A DNA stretch of 64,000 bases from Thermohalobaculum sp039027855. GTDB taxonomy: Bacteria; Pseudomonadota; Alphaproteobacteria; Rhodobacterales; Rhodobacteraceae. Shown piece by piece: positions 49,448-58,800 of the stretch. Positions within the stretch are counted from its first letter, which is position 1, and every line of letters starts with the position of its first letter. The DNA lies in assembly GCA_039027855.1 (NCBI GenBank), contig JBCCJI010000017.1:1-64000 (forward strand), in the 5' to 3' direction. Made by a program: the position numbers and the translations under genes. A model generated the notes under the pieces. It saw only the letters and a program-made list of their open reading frames with translations, was not told where the DNA came from and ran no database searches.

Positions 49448-51277
49448 GTGAGTGATGCCGTGGAGATCGGCGGGGGCGGACGGGCCACGGCGCGCCCCCC
49501 CGTGGCGGCACTGGACGACGCCGAGGTCAGACCATCGGCGCCGCCGCGCCTGCCGCGGGCGCCCGGGTTCTGGCCGTCGCTGACGATCCTGCTTATGCTG
49601 GGACCGGTCGTGGCCGGGCTCGCGGGAACGGCGCTGCCGGCGCTTGGGTACCTGCCACCGCTTGGCGGCGACCGGTTGAGCCTCGCCGCCTTCGAGGCGT
49701 TCTTTGCCACGCCGGGCATCGACACATCGATCCGGCTGAGCGTCACGACCGGCCTTTTGGCGACGCTGATCTCGCTCATCGCGACCATGGCCATTGTCGC
49801 CGCCACGCAAGGCACGCGGGCCTTCGGGCTGGTCGAGCGCGCGCTCTCGCCGCTGTTGTCGGTGCCCCATGCGGCGGCGGCCTTTGGCCTGGCATTTCTG
49901 GTGGCACCCTCGGGCTGGATCGCGCGGGGGCTCAGCCCCGGCATCACCGGCTGGGAGCGCCCACCCGACCTGCTGATCGTGGGCGATCCGGCGGGCCTCG
50001 CACTGGTGGCCGGTCTGGTCGCCAAGGAGGTGCCGTTCCTGCTGCTGATGACCATCGCAGCGCTTGGCCAGGCGGATGCCCGTCGCACGCGGCTGGTCGC
50101 GCTGACGACGGGACACGGGCCGATGGCGGGCTGGGCCAAAACCGTGCTGCCGGCGGTCTATGCGCAGATCCGCCTGCCGGTCTTCGCGGTGCTCGCCTAT
50201 TCGATGTCGGTGGTCGATGTGGCCCGCATCCTGGGGCCGACGACGCCACCACCGCTTTCGGTCCTTCTGGTCGAGTGGATGATGGAGGCCGACCTGTCGC
50301 TCCGCTTCCGCGCCGCCGCCGGGGCCATGGTGCAGGTCGGGCTGGTGGGCGCCGGTCTGCTGATCTGGCTGGGGCTCGAGCGGATGGCCGCCGCCCTGGG
50401 CCGGGCCTGGATCTCGGCGGGATGGCGCCATGCGGGCGACGGGCTGCTGCGGCTGGCCACGCAAGCTTTGGCGCTGGCGCTGTCGCTCGGCGTGATCGCG
50501 GGGCTCGCCGGGTTGGCGCTCTGGTCGGTGGCAGGGCTCTGGCGCTTTCCGGATTTCTGGCCGTCGGGCCTGCAGACCCGCGTCTGGATGCGCGAGGCGC
50601 CGGGCATCGCCACGCCCGCCCTGTCAACGGCTGTCATCGCGCTCGTCGCCGCCGTCATCGCCCTGCTCCTCGCGATCGCCTGTCTTGAGACCGAGCACCG
50701 ACGCGGTGGTGCTGCAATCAGGCGGAACGGCGCGCACACCACCGGCGTACCGGGGGATAGGGCACTCTGGCTCCTGTATCTGCCGCTCATGGTGCCGCAG
50801 ACGGGCTTTCTCTTCGGCCTGCAGATCGCGACGAGCTGGACCGGCATGCCGCCGGGCCTCGCCATCGTCATGCTCGGGCACCTTGTCTTTGTGCTGCCTT
50901 ACGTCTTTCTGTCGCTGTCGGGGCCGTGGCGGGCCTGGGACGGGCGACAGGCAGTGTCCGCCGCCGTGCTCGGCGCGAGCCCTTGGCGGGTCCTCTGCCA
51001 GGTGCGGCTGCCGATGCTGCTCGCGCCGCTCTTGACCGCGCTGGCGGTCGGGATCGCCGTGTCGATCAGCCAGTATCTGCCGACGCTCTTGCTGGGCGCC
51101 GGGCGCGTCTCGACGCTGACGACCGAGGCCGTGGCGCTCTCGGCTGGCGGTGACCGGCGGGTGATCGGTGTCTGGGCACTGATGCAAGCGCTCGCCCCCT
51201 TGCCGGCCTTCCTGCTGGCGCTGGGGCTGCCAGCGCTCATCTGGCGGCGGCGGCGCGGGATGACGAGCCATGCCTGA
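49448..51277 (+). CDS. ABC transporter permease, fused form (YnjC-like)
   Basis: 609 residues with about twelve membrane segments in two halves, each with a binding-protein-dependent permease module; the conserved EAA-type loops appear as TTGHGPMAGWAKTVLPAVYA and AVLGASPWRVLCQVRLPMLL. A GTG at 49448 is used; the N terminus before the first helix is hydrophilic. Such double permeases resemble YnjC/ThiP. It overlaps the ATPase gene start by 8 nt. Confidence 0.85.
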   Translation: MSDAVEIGGGGRATARPPVAALDDAEVRPSAPPRLPRAPGFWPSLTILLMLGPVVAGLAGTALPALGYLPPLGGDRLSLAAFEAFFATPGIDTSIRLSVTTGLLATLISLIATMAIVAATQGTRAFGLVERALSPLLSVPHAAAAFGLAFLVAPSGWIARGLSPGITGWERPPDLLIVGDPAGLALVAGLVAKEVPFLLLMTIAALGQADARRTRLVALTTGHGPMAGWAKTVLPAVYAQIRLPVFAVLAYSMSVVDVARILGPTTPPPLSVLLVEWMMEADLSLRFRAAAGAMVQVGLVGAGLLIWLGLERMAAALGRAWISAGWRHAGDGLLRLATQALALALSLGVIAGLAGLALWSVAGLWRFPDFWPSGLQTRVWMREAPGIATPALSTAVIALVAAVIALLLAIACLETEHRRGGAAIRRNGAHTTGVPGDRALWLLYLPLMVPQTGFLFGLQIATSWTGMPPGLAIVMLGHLVFVLPYVFLSLSGPWRAWDGRQAVSAAVLGASPWRVLCQVRLPMLLAPLLTALAVGIAVSISQYLPTLLLGAGRVSTLTTEAVALSAGGDRRVIGVWALMQALAPLPAFLLALGLPALIWRRRRGMTSHA

Positions 51278-51932
51278 TGGCCTGACGATCCGCCCGGAAG
51301 GCTTGACCCTCTCGCAGCTTCGCGTCCGGCTTGGCGACAGCGTGCTGGTCGATCTCGACGCGCATGTCGCCCCGGGCGAGGTGCTGACGGTGATGGGCCC
51401 CTCAGGCTCGGGCAAGTCGACGCTGCTCGGTGCGATCACCGGCACGCTGGCGCCAGCCTTTGCCATGCAGGGGGCGATCGGGCTCGACGGCGAAGATATC
51501 ACCGCGAGACCGACGCATCGGCGCCGCGTCGGCCTGATGCTGCAGGACGACGTGCTGTTTCCCCATCTCTCGGTGGGCGGCAACCTTGCTTTCGCGCTCG
51601 ACCCGTCGGTGCGTGGGCGCCGGGCGCGGCGCGCGAGGGTCGAGCAAGCCCTGGCGGATGCCGGTCTCGATGGCATGGCCGATCGCGATCCTGCGACGCT
51701 CTCGGGCGGACAGCGCGCCCGCGTCGGCCTGATGCGCACCCTTCTGGCGGCACCGCGCGCCGTGCTTCTGGATGAGCCGTTCTCGAAGCTCGACACTGCG
51801 CTTCGCGATCAGATCCGCGGGTTCGTGTTCGACCGGGTTCGCGCCGAGGGCTTGCCCTGCCTGCTGGTGACGCACGATGCCGCGGATGCTGCGGCTGCCG
51901 GCGGCCCAGTGGTCGCGCCTCATGCTGACTGA
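51270..51932 (+). CDS. ABC transporter ATP-binding protein (YnjD-like)
   Basis: 220 residues. Walker A GPSGSGKST near residue 48, Q-loop MLQDDVLFPHLSVGGNL, signature LSGGQRARVGLMRT and Walker B AVLLDEPFSKLD show a complete nucleotide-binding domain. It powers the preceding YnjBC-type transporter. The ATG at 51270 lies inside the end of the permease gene. The usual regulatory C-terminal domain is absent, as expected for this short family. Confidence 0.88.
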   Translation: MPDGLTIRPEGLTLSQLRVRLGDSVLVDLDAHVAPGEVLTVMGPSGSGKSTLLGAITGTLAPAFAMQGAIGLDGEDITARPTHRRRVGLMLQDDVLFPHLSVGGNLAFALDPSVRGRRARRARVEQALADAGLDGMADRDPATLSGGQRARVGLMRTLLAAPRAVLLDEPFSKLDTALRDQIRGFVFDRVRAEGLPCLLVTHDAADAAAAGGPVVAPHAD

Positions 51933-51953
51933 GCCCGAGCCCAGACCAAGACG

Positions 51954-52391
51954 TCAGGCGACGCTGTTGCCCGACAGGCAGGTCGTCAGCACGTGCTTGG
52001 GCAGCAGGCCGAGCTGCTCGAACAACGCGATGAAGTCGACATGGTTGTGCCCCTCGACGATGTTGCCGTCGACGATCTTCGCCAGCATATGGCCCCTCGT
52101 GCCGATCTTCTCACCGGTCGCGCGTGACGTGGCCTCGATGCGCAGGGTGAGCGACGCCCAGGCGCCCTCGACGACGGCGTGATCGATGATGATCTCCACA
52201 TTGTCGATCAGCGCCAGCACCGCGCGATGGAATGCTTTGAAGGCGTCTGGCCCGACCATGGGCAGGCCGCTCTCGGTCAGGCCACTGGCATGGGCCTCCG
52301 GCAGGAGCAGCTCGTCGATCGCGCCCTCATCCTGCTCCGACCAGACCCGCCGGAAGAAGGTCTCGCAGATCTCTCGATGCGATGGCGTCAT
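51954..52391 (-). CDS. SnoaL-like ester cyclase family protein
   Basis: 145 residues of the NTF2-like fold: EICETFFRRVWSEQDEGAID, MVGPDAFKAFHRAVLALIDN, GKIVDGNIVEGHNHVD-type text and FEQLGLLPKHV match SnoaL-like polyketide cyclases and related small enzymes. Role unknown. The ATG at 52391 follows GGGAGGATTGTGCC (weak spacing but good RBS). It is convergent with the ABC ATPase gene, with a 21-nt gap. Confidence 0.82.
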   Translation of the reverse strand: MTPSHREICETFFRRVWSEQDEGAIDELLLPEAHASGLTESGLPMVGPDAFKAFHRAVLALIDNVEIIIDHAVVEGAWASLTLRIEATSRATGEKIGTRGHMLAKIVDGNIVEGHNHVDFIALFEQLGLLPKHVLTTCLSGNSVA

Positions 52392-52429
52392 GGCACAATC
52401 CTCCCGTCCCTAAACCAATCTCAACGGAC

Positions 52430-53035
52430 TTAGCTTAGGGGCTGGCGCCCGAGTTCGCACCCTTGATCGGCAGCCAGGTACCGAGACGTAGGCGCCAGAG
52501 GATCGATGCAACGCTGAGGTCGGCCTAGAGGCGCGGGCCGGTGGTTCATGGGCACCAGCTGTGCGTCGGCTCGGATGTAGAGTGGATGCCCAGGCGCACC
52601 GCCCATTGTGAGGCCAAGGGCAAAGAGCCGCCGGCCGGCGCGCGATACCTGGCGGAGGACCCTGTCACTGGCCTGTTCCGCCTTGGGGTGCGCACCCCAG
52701 GCCGCGATGATCGGGCCGTCCGCATCGCCGATCGCACGACGGATATGGGCAGCGTTCCGTGGCCCCCGGGCAAGCGCGGTATCTTCGGGCAAATCGGCGG
52801 GGCTGGTCGCGCGGAAAGCCATGACGTTGACCACGCTCAAGGCGCCGCAACCCTCGCGCTTCGCAAAACCGATGCAGCGCCGGATGGTCGGATCACTCCG
52901 TTCGGCACCTGCGGTCGATGGGTTCAGCATGATGAAAAGACATGTTGGACCGTCGCTCCACCACCGTCTGAGGCGATAGCGATACCGCCCACAGCGCGAG
53001 ATCACCGCGTCACCCTGCATCCCTCGCTCAGACAT
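52430..53035 (-). CDS. DUF1643 domain-containing protein
   Basis: About 201 residues. CGRYRYRLRRWW, LFIMLNPSTAGAERSDPTIR, RCIGFAKREGCGALSVVNVM and GGAPGHPLYIRADAQLVPM are typical of DUF1643, a small family of unknown function. About 35 extra residues (PLGRPQRCIDPLAPTSRYL onward) follow the usual C-terminal end. Starts at 53035 or 53020 are both possible; the longer is given. It stands 38 nt upstream of the SnoaL gene on the same strand. Confidence 0.78.
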   Translation of the reverse strand: MSERGMQGDAVISRCGRYRYRLRRWWSDGPTCLFIMLNPSTAGAERSDPTIRRCIGFAKREGCGALSVVNVMAFRATSPADLPEDTALARGPRNAAHIRRAIGDADGPIIAAWGAHPKAEQASDRVLRQVSRAGRRLFALGLTMGGAPGHPLYIRADAQLVPMNHRPAPLGRPQRCIDPLAPTSRYLAADQGCELGRQPLS

Positions 53036-53252
53036 GGCGACCAAGCTCCGGCACCACGCCGTTCGCCACAACCCGAGACAGCGGTAACAGTCCTGTTTCG
53101 CTTCGGATTTCTGACCGGCACGTCGTTGCAAACCTGCATGGGGTCGAGAGCTGTGTGGTCACGCGTCAGGAAACCCGCGGCGCCGGCTTGCGAGCAAACG
53201 CCACGCAGGTCATGTCACGACGGATTTCAGCAAAACGGAAGCAGGGCTGATC

Positions 53253-53750
53253 ATGCATCTCTCCGTTCGGCCATTCCGCCCGAAGGACCCAGAGGACGCC
53301 GAGGCGTTTCGCGCCCTGCACCGCGCCTGTCTGGCCCACTACGCCATCGGGCCCGCCACGTCGGCTCAAGAAGACCGGGTTCTCTCGCTCCTCAAGGCGG
53401 AACGCCACATGGCCTGCACGCTCGCCTTTCATGGCGACAGGCCCGTCGGCTTTGCCACCTGGGCCCTGTCCTTTCCCGCCGGCACCGGGATCGCGCTGGT
53501 CATGAAAGAACTGTTTGTCACCGAAACGGGACGGGGCATGGGTGTCGGCCGGGCCCTGCTTGCAGCGTTGGTCGAGACCGCGCGACACGAAGGCTGCATA
53601 CGGGTCGACTGGGCGACCGACGGCAGCAACGCGGCCGCTCAAGCCTTCTACGCGTCGATCAAGGCGCCCTTGAAGGACAAGAAGAACTTCAGCCTGCCGA
53701 GCGAAGACTTCGACCGCTTTCTGACCGACGTGAGGGATACGTCACCCTGA
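53253..53750 (+). CDS. GNAT-family N-acetyltransferase
   Basis: 165 residues. LHLSVRPFR-type start, then GIALVMKELFVTETGRGMGV (acetyl-CoA-binding R-G-x-G) followed by GRALLAALVETARHEGCIRV and QAFYASIKAPLKDKKNF give a clear GNAT fold. Substrate unknown. The ATG at 53253 follows an AGGG. It stands alone. Confidence 0.85.
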   Translation: MHLSVRPFRPKDPEDAEAFRALHRACLAHYAIGPATSAQEDRVLSLLKAERHMACTLAFHGDRPVGFATWALSFPAGTGIALVMKELFVTETGRGMGVGRALLAALVETARHEGCIRVDWATDGSNAAAQAFYASIKAPLKDKKNFSLPSEDFDRFLTDVRDTSP

Positions 53751-54168
53751 GCCCCTGCCGCTGGACGCCCGGTCAGCGGGCAAGCAGTCCGCGCGTTGTG
53801 TGGCTCGCGATGCAACACAGGTGGCCGAGCGCTGGAGACGTTGCCGCGCGCTCGCTCCGCTGCACGCGAACTTAGCGTTCCGTGACGTGTGCGGGACGAT
53901 GCTACCAGGAGCACTCACGCCGAGAGCGCGGCGCTCACAGGCCGGCCTCAGAGAGAAAGCCTCGCGCGCGCGGGACCTTTGTCGGTTCGCGCTTCCACGC
54001 TCCTCACGGCCAAGGGGTTGAGCTGCGCCCAACGCGGGCAGCGGACGGCCCAGTTTGGCGCGGAGAGTGTGCCCCGCCAGTCTGCCCGCATCGCAGATGT
54101 GCAGAACGTTGCGATACCCATGGCGCAACGACCCGACGCACTGCGCGCCTTACGCCCGCCAATCGCGC
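53751..54168. other. Intergenic region without recognised features
   Basis: About 420 bp between convergent genes. No gene, RNA, repeat or clear terminator was recognised. Its overall base composition is similar to coding DNA but all frames are interrupted or lack protein-like character. Confidence 0.5.
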
Positions 54169-54534
54169 TCAGGCGAAGCCGGAGCCTGCCCTGCGGTAGG
54201 CCTCACGCGGTGGGGCGAAGATGTCGAGCACGGTCGCGCCATCCCGACCGGCGATGAAGCCGTGCTCGACATTGCCCGGCGTGCGCCAGAAATCGCCGCT
54301 GCCGACGGGGACCTCGACGCCGCCTTGGATGCGTGTGCCGCTGCCGTGCAGCAGGACGCCCCATTGTTCCTCCGCATGGCTGTGGATCGACCCCACGCTC
54401 ATGGGCTGGAAACTGACGACGGAGAGCATCGCATGCTCCCCGGTGAAGATGCGCGTGTCGATGCCGGGCGCGAGGGTCCTCGCGATGCCGGCGCTTAGAT
54501 CAGCGAAGTTGAAGAAGGTATCCGGGCGGCTCAT
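54169..54534 (-). CDS. Cupin-domain protein
   Basis: 121 residues. A small cupin: SVGSIHSHAEEQWGVLLHGSG (HxH...E metal site) and FWRTPGNVEHGFIAGRDGAT (second cupin motif with His). Its enzyme or binding function is unknown. The ATG at 54534 follows GGAGGAGCGC. It is the last gene of a three-gene operon with the RraA-like and truncated hydrolase genes. Confidence 0.8.
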   Translation of the reverse strand: MSRPDTFFNFADLSAGIARTLAPGIDTRIFTGEHAMLSVVSFQPMSVGSIHSHAEEQWGVLLHGSGTRIQGGVEVPVGSGDFWRTPGNVEHGFIAGRDGATVLDIFAPPREAYRRAGSGFA

Positions 54535-54563
54535 GCGCTCCTCCTGCTGTTCTTCCCCTGCGC

Positions 54564-55169
54564 TCAACCGCGCCCAAGGCCGAAGATGTCAAAGGTGCTC
54601 TCACCCGCAAGGATGCGGGCGCGGATCTGCTCCTCGCGCGCTGCGACGGCGGCGACGCGGTCGAGCACCTGTGAGGCCTCACCGGCAGGGATGACGACGA
54701 CGCCGTCATCATCCCCAACCAGGATGTCGCCCGGATGGACGGGCACGCCACCCAACATCACGGGGATATCGACCTCTCCCGGTTCCGTCTTGGCGGTGGC
54801 CTCTGGGTGGTAGCCCCGGGCGAAGACCTGGAAGTCGAGGGCGGCAATATCGACGGCATCGCGGATCGTACAGTCCAAAACGGCCCCAGCCACACCGCGG
54901 ACCCTGCAGCACTCGGCCAACAGATCTCCGAAGGGGCCAAAGCGATCGGATGCGCCGCCATCGACGGCCAGCATGTCCCCCGGCGACGCCTCGTGAACCG
55001 CGCGGTGGATGGCATCGTTTTGTCCCGGCGCAATCCGCGCGGTGCGCGCCCGCCCGGCCACCCGCTTGCCGGGTATCAGCGGTCTGAGCGCCGATGAGAC
55101 CGCACGCACCGCCGCGCTGGCATTGCACAGGTTGCCGGTCGGATAGCGGACGAAGTCTTCGGGTGTCAT
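54564..55169 (-). CDS. RraA-family / HMG aldolase-like protein
   Basis: About 201 residues. GDMLAVDGGASDRFGPFGDL, then GVAGAVLDCTIRDAVDIAAL and the acidic GDILVGDDDGVVVIPAGEAS are the conserved parts of the RraA/4-hydroxy-4-methyl-2-oxoglutarate aldolase family; DR/DG and D ligands for Mg are present. Aldolase activity towards a 2-oxo acid is more likely than RNase E inhibition in this operon setting. The ATG at 55169 overlaps the stop of the upstream hydrolase fragment as ATGA. Confidence 0.82.
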   Translation of the reverse strand: MTPEDFVRYPTGNLCNASAAVRAVSSALRPLIPGKRVAGRARTARIAPGQNDAIHRAVHEASPGDMLAVDGGASDRFGPFGDLLAECCRVRGVAGAVLDCTIRDAVDIAALDFQVFARGYHPEATAKTEPGEVDIPVMLGGVPVHPGDILVGDDDGVVVIPAGEASQVLDRVAAVAAREEQIRARILAGESTFDIFGLGRG

Positions 55170-55450
55170 GGCGCGCCCTCCTTGCGGGACAGGAAACCGG
55201 CGATCGCCGCCCAACGTTCAGGCGGGTCGGTATAGAGCGGCATGTGACCTTCGATGGGAACCTCCGTCACCTCGACGGCGATCTCGTGCGGGCGACCGAG
55301 GTCAGAGAGATCCGTGTTCCGCTGGAGGCGAAAGCGCAGCCACGGGCACTTGCGGGCGTCGATGATCTCCATCAGTGGCGCGGCGTCCGAACGATCGAAA
55401 TCTGAGCGAACGATCAGGCCCACCGTTGCTGGCATAAGCGTCATCGGCAT
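55166..55450 (-). pseudogene. C-terminal remnant of an alpha/beta hydrolase
   Basis: 94 residues. GLIVRSDFDRSDAAPLMEII, FRLQRNTDLSDLGRP and VPIEGHMPLYTDPPERWAAI resemble the last third of an alpha/beta hydrolase, with the His of the catalytic triad probably in EGHMP. The nucleophile elbow and N-terminal two thirds are missing: an in-frame stop lies 9 nt before the ATG. It is tightly coupled to the RraA-like gene. Either a remnant or an unusually short protein. Confidence 0.55.
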
Positions 55451-55859
55451 CGCGGCGCTTTAGGACCGCCAAAGAGCCGGCGTCGGCATCGGCATGGCCT
55501 TCCCGAGGTTCCGGGCTCGTTTGACCTCGTCATCATGAGGTGATGGCTGCTCCCGGCGCGATGCCGAACATGACATCTTTGGGGCAGCGGTCTTGGTGGG
55601 GCGTGATGTGGCGTCGGTTCTTGAAAGGACAGGAGATGGGCTCCATGCCGTGGCGATTACTATCGCATCGCGTGCCATAGCGGTTGGGTTCGCCGCGGGC
55701 CTCCTGCCTCAGGTCACTGGTGGCGAGACTAGGTCGAGTGGATCAACTAAGCCTCGGGCGGCCTTGATAGCGCTCGCTGACGCGTCATCCGCCAGCGCTA
55801 TCGCATCTGTGGCGCGTCATGGCGGAACCATACGTCACGCTTCACGCCGACAACCTCAC
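55451..55859. other. Intergenic region between autotransporter and hydrolase remnant
   Basis: About 410 bp. It carries a 9-bp inverted repeat (55766-55802) and otherwise nothing recognised. The loss of the hydrolase 5' end may reflect a deletion here. Confidence 0.5.
55766..55802. terminator. Inverted repeat downstream of the autotransporter gene
   Basis: GATAGCGCT and AGCGCTATC flank a 19-nt loop that contains a second palindrome (GACGCGTC). About 60 nt past the autotransporter stop. No T-run, so termination is only one possibility. Confidence 0.4.
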
Positions 55860-58800
55860 TCAGAACTCGAACATGACGCGTGCGATGCCCGCGTGGCTGT
55901 TCTGGTTACCGCTGATCACGCCGTCATAGGCGGCGCCGACACTGAGCGTCATATCGCCGAGGTCGAAACGGGCATCGAGCCCAACCGACACGGCCGCCGC
56001 ATTGCGATCGGTCTCGGCCTCGGCGGTGAAGCCCGGGCTGCCGGAAGGCGCTGCGGTGAAACGGGCGTCGACGTCGCGATCCGCACCGCTCAGATGATGC
56101 TGCCACGCGAGAGAGGCCCTCGGGCTCAGCACCACGCCGTCGAGTGCGATGTCGCCAGCAACCTCCAAACCGAGGTGCGAGGTCACCCGGGTGTCGCTGT
56201 CCCGGTCGACCTCGAGCGCTACGGCACCGCCGTTCTTCTCGGTCACGTCATAGCCCGACCAGTGCACCAGCTCGATGCCCGCGAAGGGGCGCAGCGTTGC
56301 AGGACCCACCGGTTGGCGCCACGAGGCCTCGGCATGGAGGGAGAACTGCGTCCAGTCGACATCGGCTTTGGGCCGTTCGCTGATACCCTCGAAACTGACC
56401 CGCCGGGTGATATCACCGCTCGCCCGTCCGACGGCGGCGCCTGCATTCACCATCAGGGGACCGTCGATATAGGCGGCGTAAAGCCCGCCCTCGAAGACCG
56501 TAAGATCGCCGTTTGCCCGGCTGTCGACGTCGATATCGGTGCGCGAGAAGGCGCCCGAGGCCCCGACGATCACGTTCTCTGCCACCAGGGCATCGATGCC
56601 GATCTGGACATCGAAGGCGGTGTAATCCGGGTCGATGTTCGAACGGCCCCCATCGCGCGACGCCGAGACGCCTGCGCCCGACACCCAAACGCCAAAATCC
56701 TGTCCGGCCACCGGCTCACCACCGGTTTTGCCGAGCGGCGCCATGGCCGCCAAGCGGGCGCGCACCCGATCGTGCCAGCGGGTGGCCGCCTCGATCCCGG
56801 CCTCGGTCCAGGCATCGTAGGGCTCGGGGTGAAGCTGGTCGAGCGCTGCGGCGAGCGCCTCACCCTCCAGCGCCGAGAGGGTATCGAAAACCGGCTCCAG
56901 CGCCGTGCCCGTGAGCGCGCCCGACGCTGCCAGCGCGTTCAGATTGCGGCCCACCGCATCCTGGTTCGGCGTCAGATCCGTCAGCGTCAGCTCGTTCGGC
57001 AGAAGCGGTGTCAGCGCGGCCACCACCGCCGGCACATCGGCGAAGGTGTCCAGCAGGCTGCGAAGTGGGAGTTCAGTGACGACGGCCTCGTCGAGGAAGG
57101 TGACGTCCGTGGCGGTCTCCGAGGTGGTCTCGGTCGTCGTCACCGTGCAGGTGGCGGTGCCCGACAGCACCGTCACCTGCGCACAGGATGTCGGGTTGGG
57201 CGGGGCCTGCACGACGGCATCGCCCACCGGTGTCACGGTGATCGAGGCGCTGGTCGTGGTGACGAGCCCATCCTCACGCCGCACCGTCACGGGCACGCCG
57301 ACCGGCCCCGAGGAGGTCAGGCCGTCCGGATCGACCACGGTGAGCGGCGGCGCCGTGACCCCGGCGGGCGCCGTGCCAGCATCGAGTACGCCGATGGCGG
57401 AGGCGCTGCCGGTGTCGATCGCGGTTCCGGCCACCTCGCCGATCACCACGCTGCCGCCAGCCTCGGTCAATTGCACCACCACCGTACCACCGCCATCGGG
57501 GACAACGAATGCCTGCGCCACGGTGCGGCTCACGGTCTGCGCGTTGACCACCGGATCGCCGGTCACTTGCACCGTCTGCTCGACGATGTTGAGCGTACCG
57601 CCCGGGGGGTCGTCGTCCGGTGTCAGCGTCAGGAACACACTGCTGGTGTCATAGCTGAGCGTCGAGGTCAGGAAGGCACTGTCATCAAGCACGGCGAGGA
57701 AGGCGCTGCTGGCGAGACCGCCATCGGCGCGCAGAATGGTGTGGGTCACGGGCGTCGTGATCGGGCCGTCGATAAACACGCTGACCGTGCCGCCCGAGAG
57801 ATCGGCAGCGCCCTCGATATCCAGGAAGTCGGCCGATGTCTGGCTCGCATCGATGCGGAAGGTCGAGCCCGGCAGGAAGGTGACGTCACCGCTTGAGGCC
57901 AGGCTACCGAGCGCGGGCACGCCGCCCGGATCGATCGTGGACATATCGGCCACGACATCGCCGACGCGACCGTCCCCACCAAGCAGCGCGCCATTGGCAA
58001 GCTCGGCCGAGAGCCCGCTGAGATCGCCATCGGCGATCAGGGCGCCACCCTCGATCCGGTAGCTTTCGAAATCGCCGCGCCCGTCGTCACTGACAGTCAC
58101 GGTAACACCACCGCGCTGCTCAAAGCGCTCGACCGCCGAGAACACGGCGGCGAGGGACAGCGCCTCGCTTCCGGTTGCCTGCTCGAAGAGCGCCGTATCC
58201 AGGCCGCTGCCGCCGTCGATATCCGTCGCGATGTCGGGGGTGTCGAGCTGAACGCTATCGGCGCCCTCACCGAGCAGAAGCTGGCCGCTGATCGCCCCGT
58301 CGCCGAGCTCCACCCTGTCGTCGCCGCGCCCGGTATCGACATCGCCGGTCAGCGTGGCCCCAGTTGGCAGGATGACAGTGTCATCCCCGCTTCCGAGCGA
58401 GAGGTCGCCGGTCATTGCCGAACCCGCGGCGGCGGCGAAACGGTCATCGAGGCTGCCCAGCAGCACATCGCCGATGATCGTGCCGCCCTGGGTGATATCG
58501 TACTGACGCCCCCCGCTGATGACGGTCTCACCTTCAATCAGCGCTCCGGCTTCGTTGATGATCGTCAAGCGGTCGGACAGGCGGTCGAACTCGCTGGTCG
58601 CGGCAATGGCGGTGTCGACGCCGCGGATGATGCCACCCGACCTATTGGTGATGGTCGCGGTTCGCGAGATCACCAGGGCCTCGCTGTTTGTCCCGGTGGT
58701 GACCTCGATCACCCCGCTATTGATGAGATCGGCCGCCTGCGTGTCGATCAGCAGGGCCTGCGCATTGTCGCCCGAGACGGTGATCGTGCCACTGTTGGTT

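Noticed and set aside
55593..57896. Plus-strand open frame of 767 residues opposite the autotransporter
   Set aside because: Composition is shadow-like (His/Arg/Gly-rich) and the minus-strand autotransporter is well supported here.
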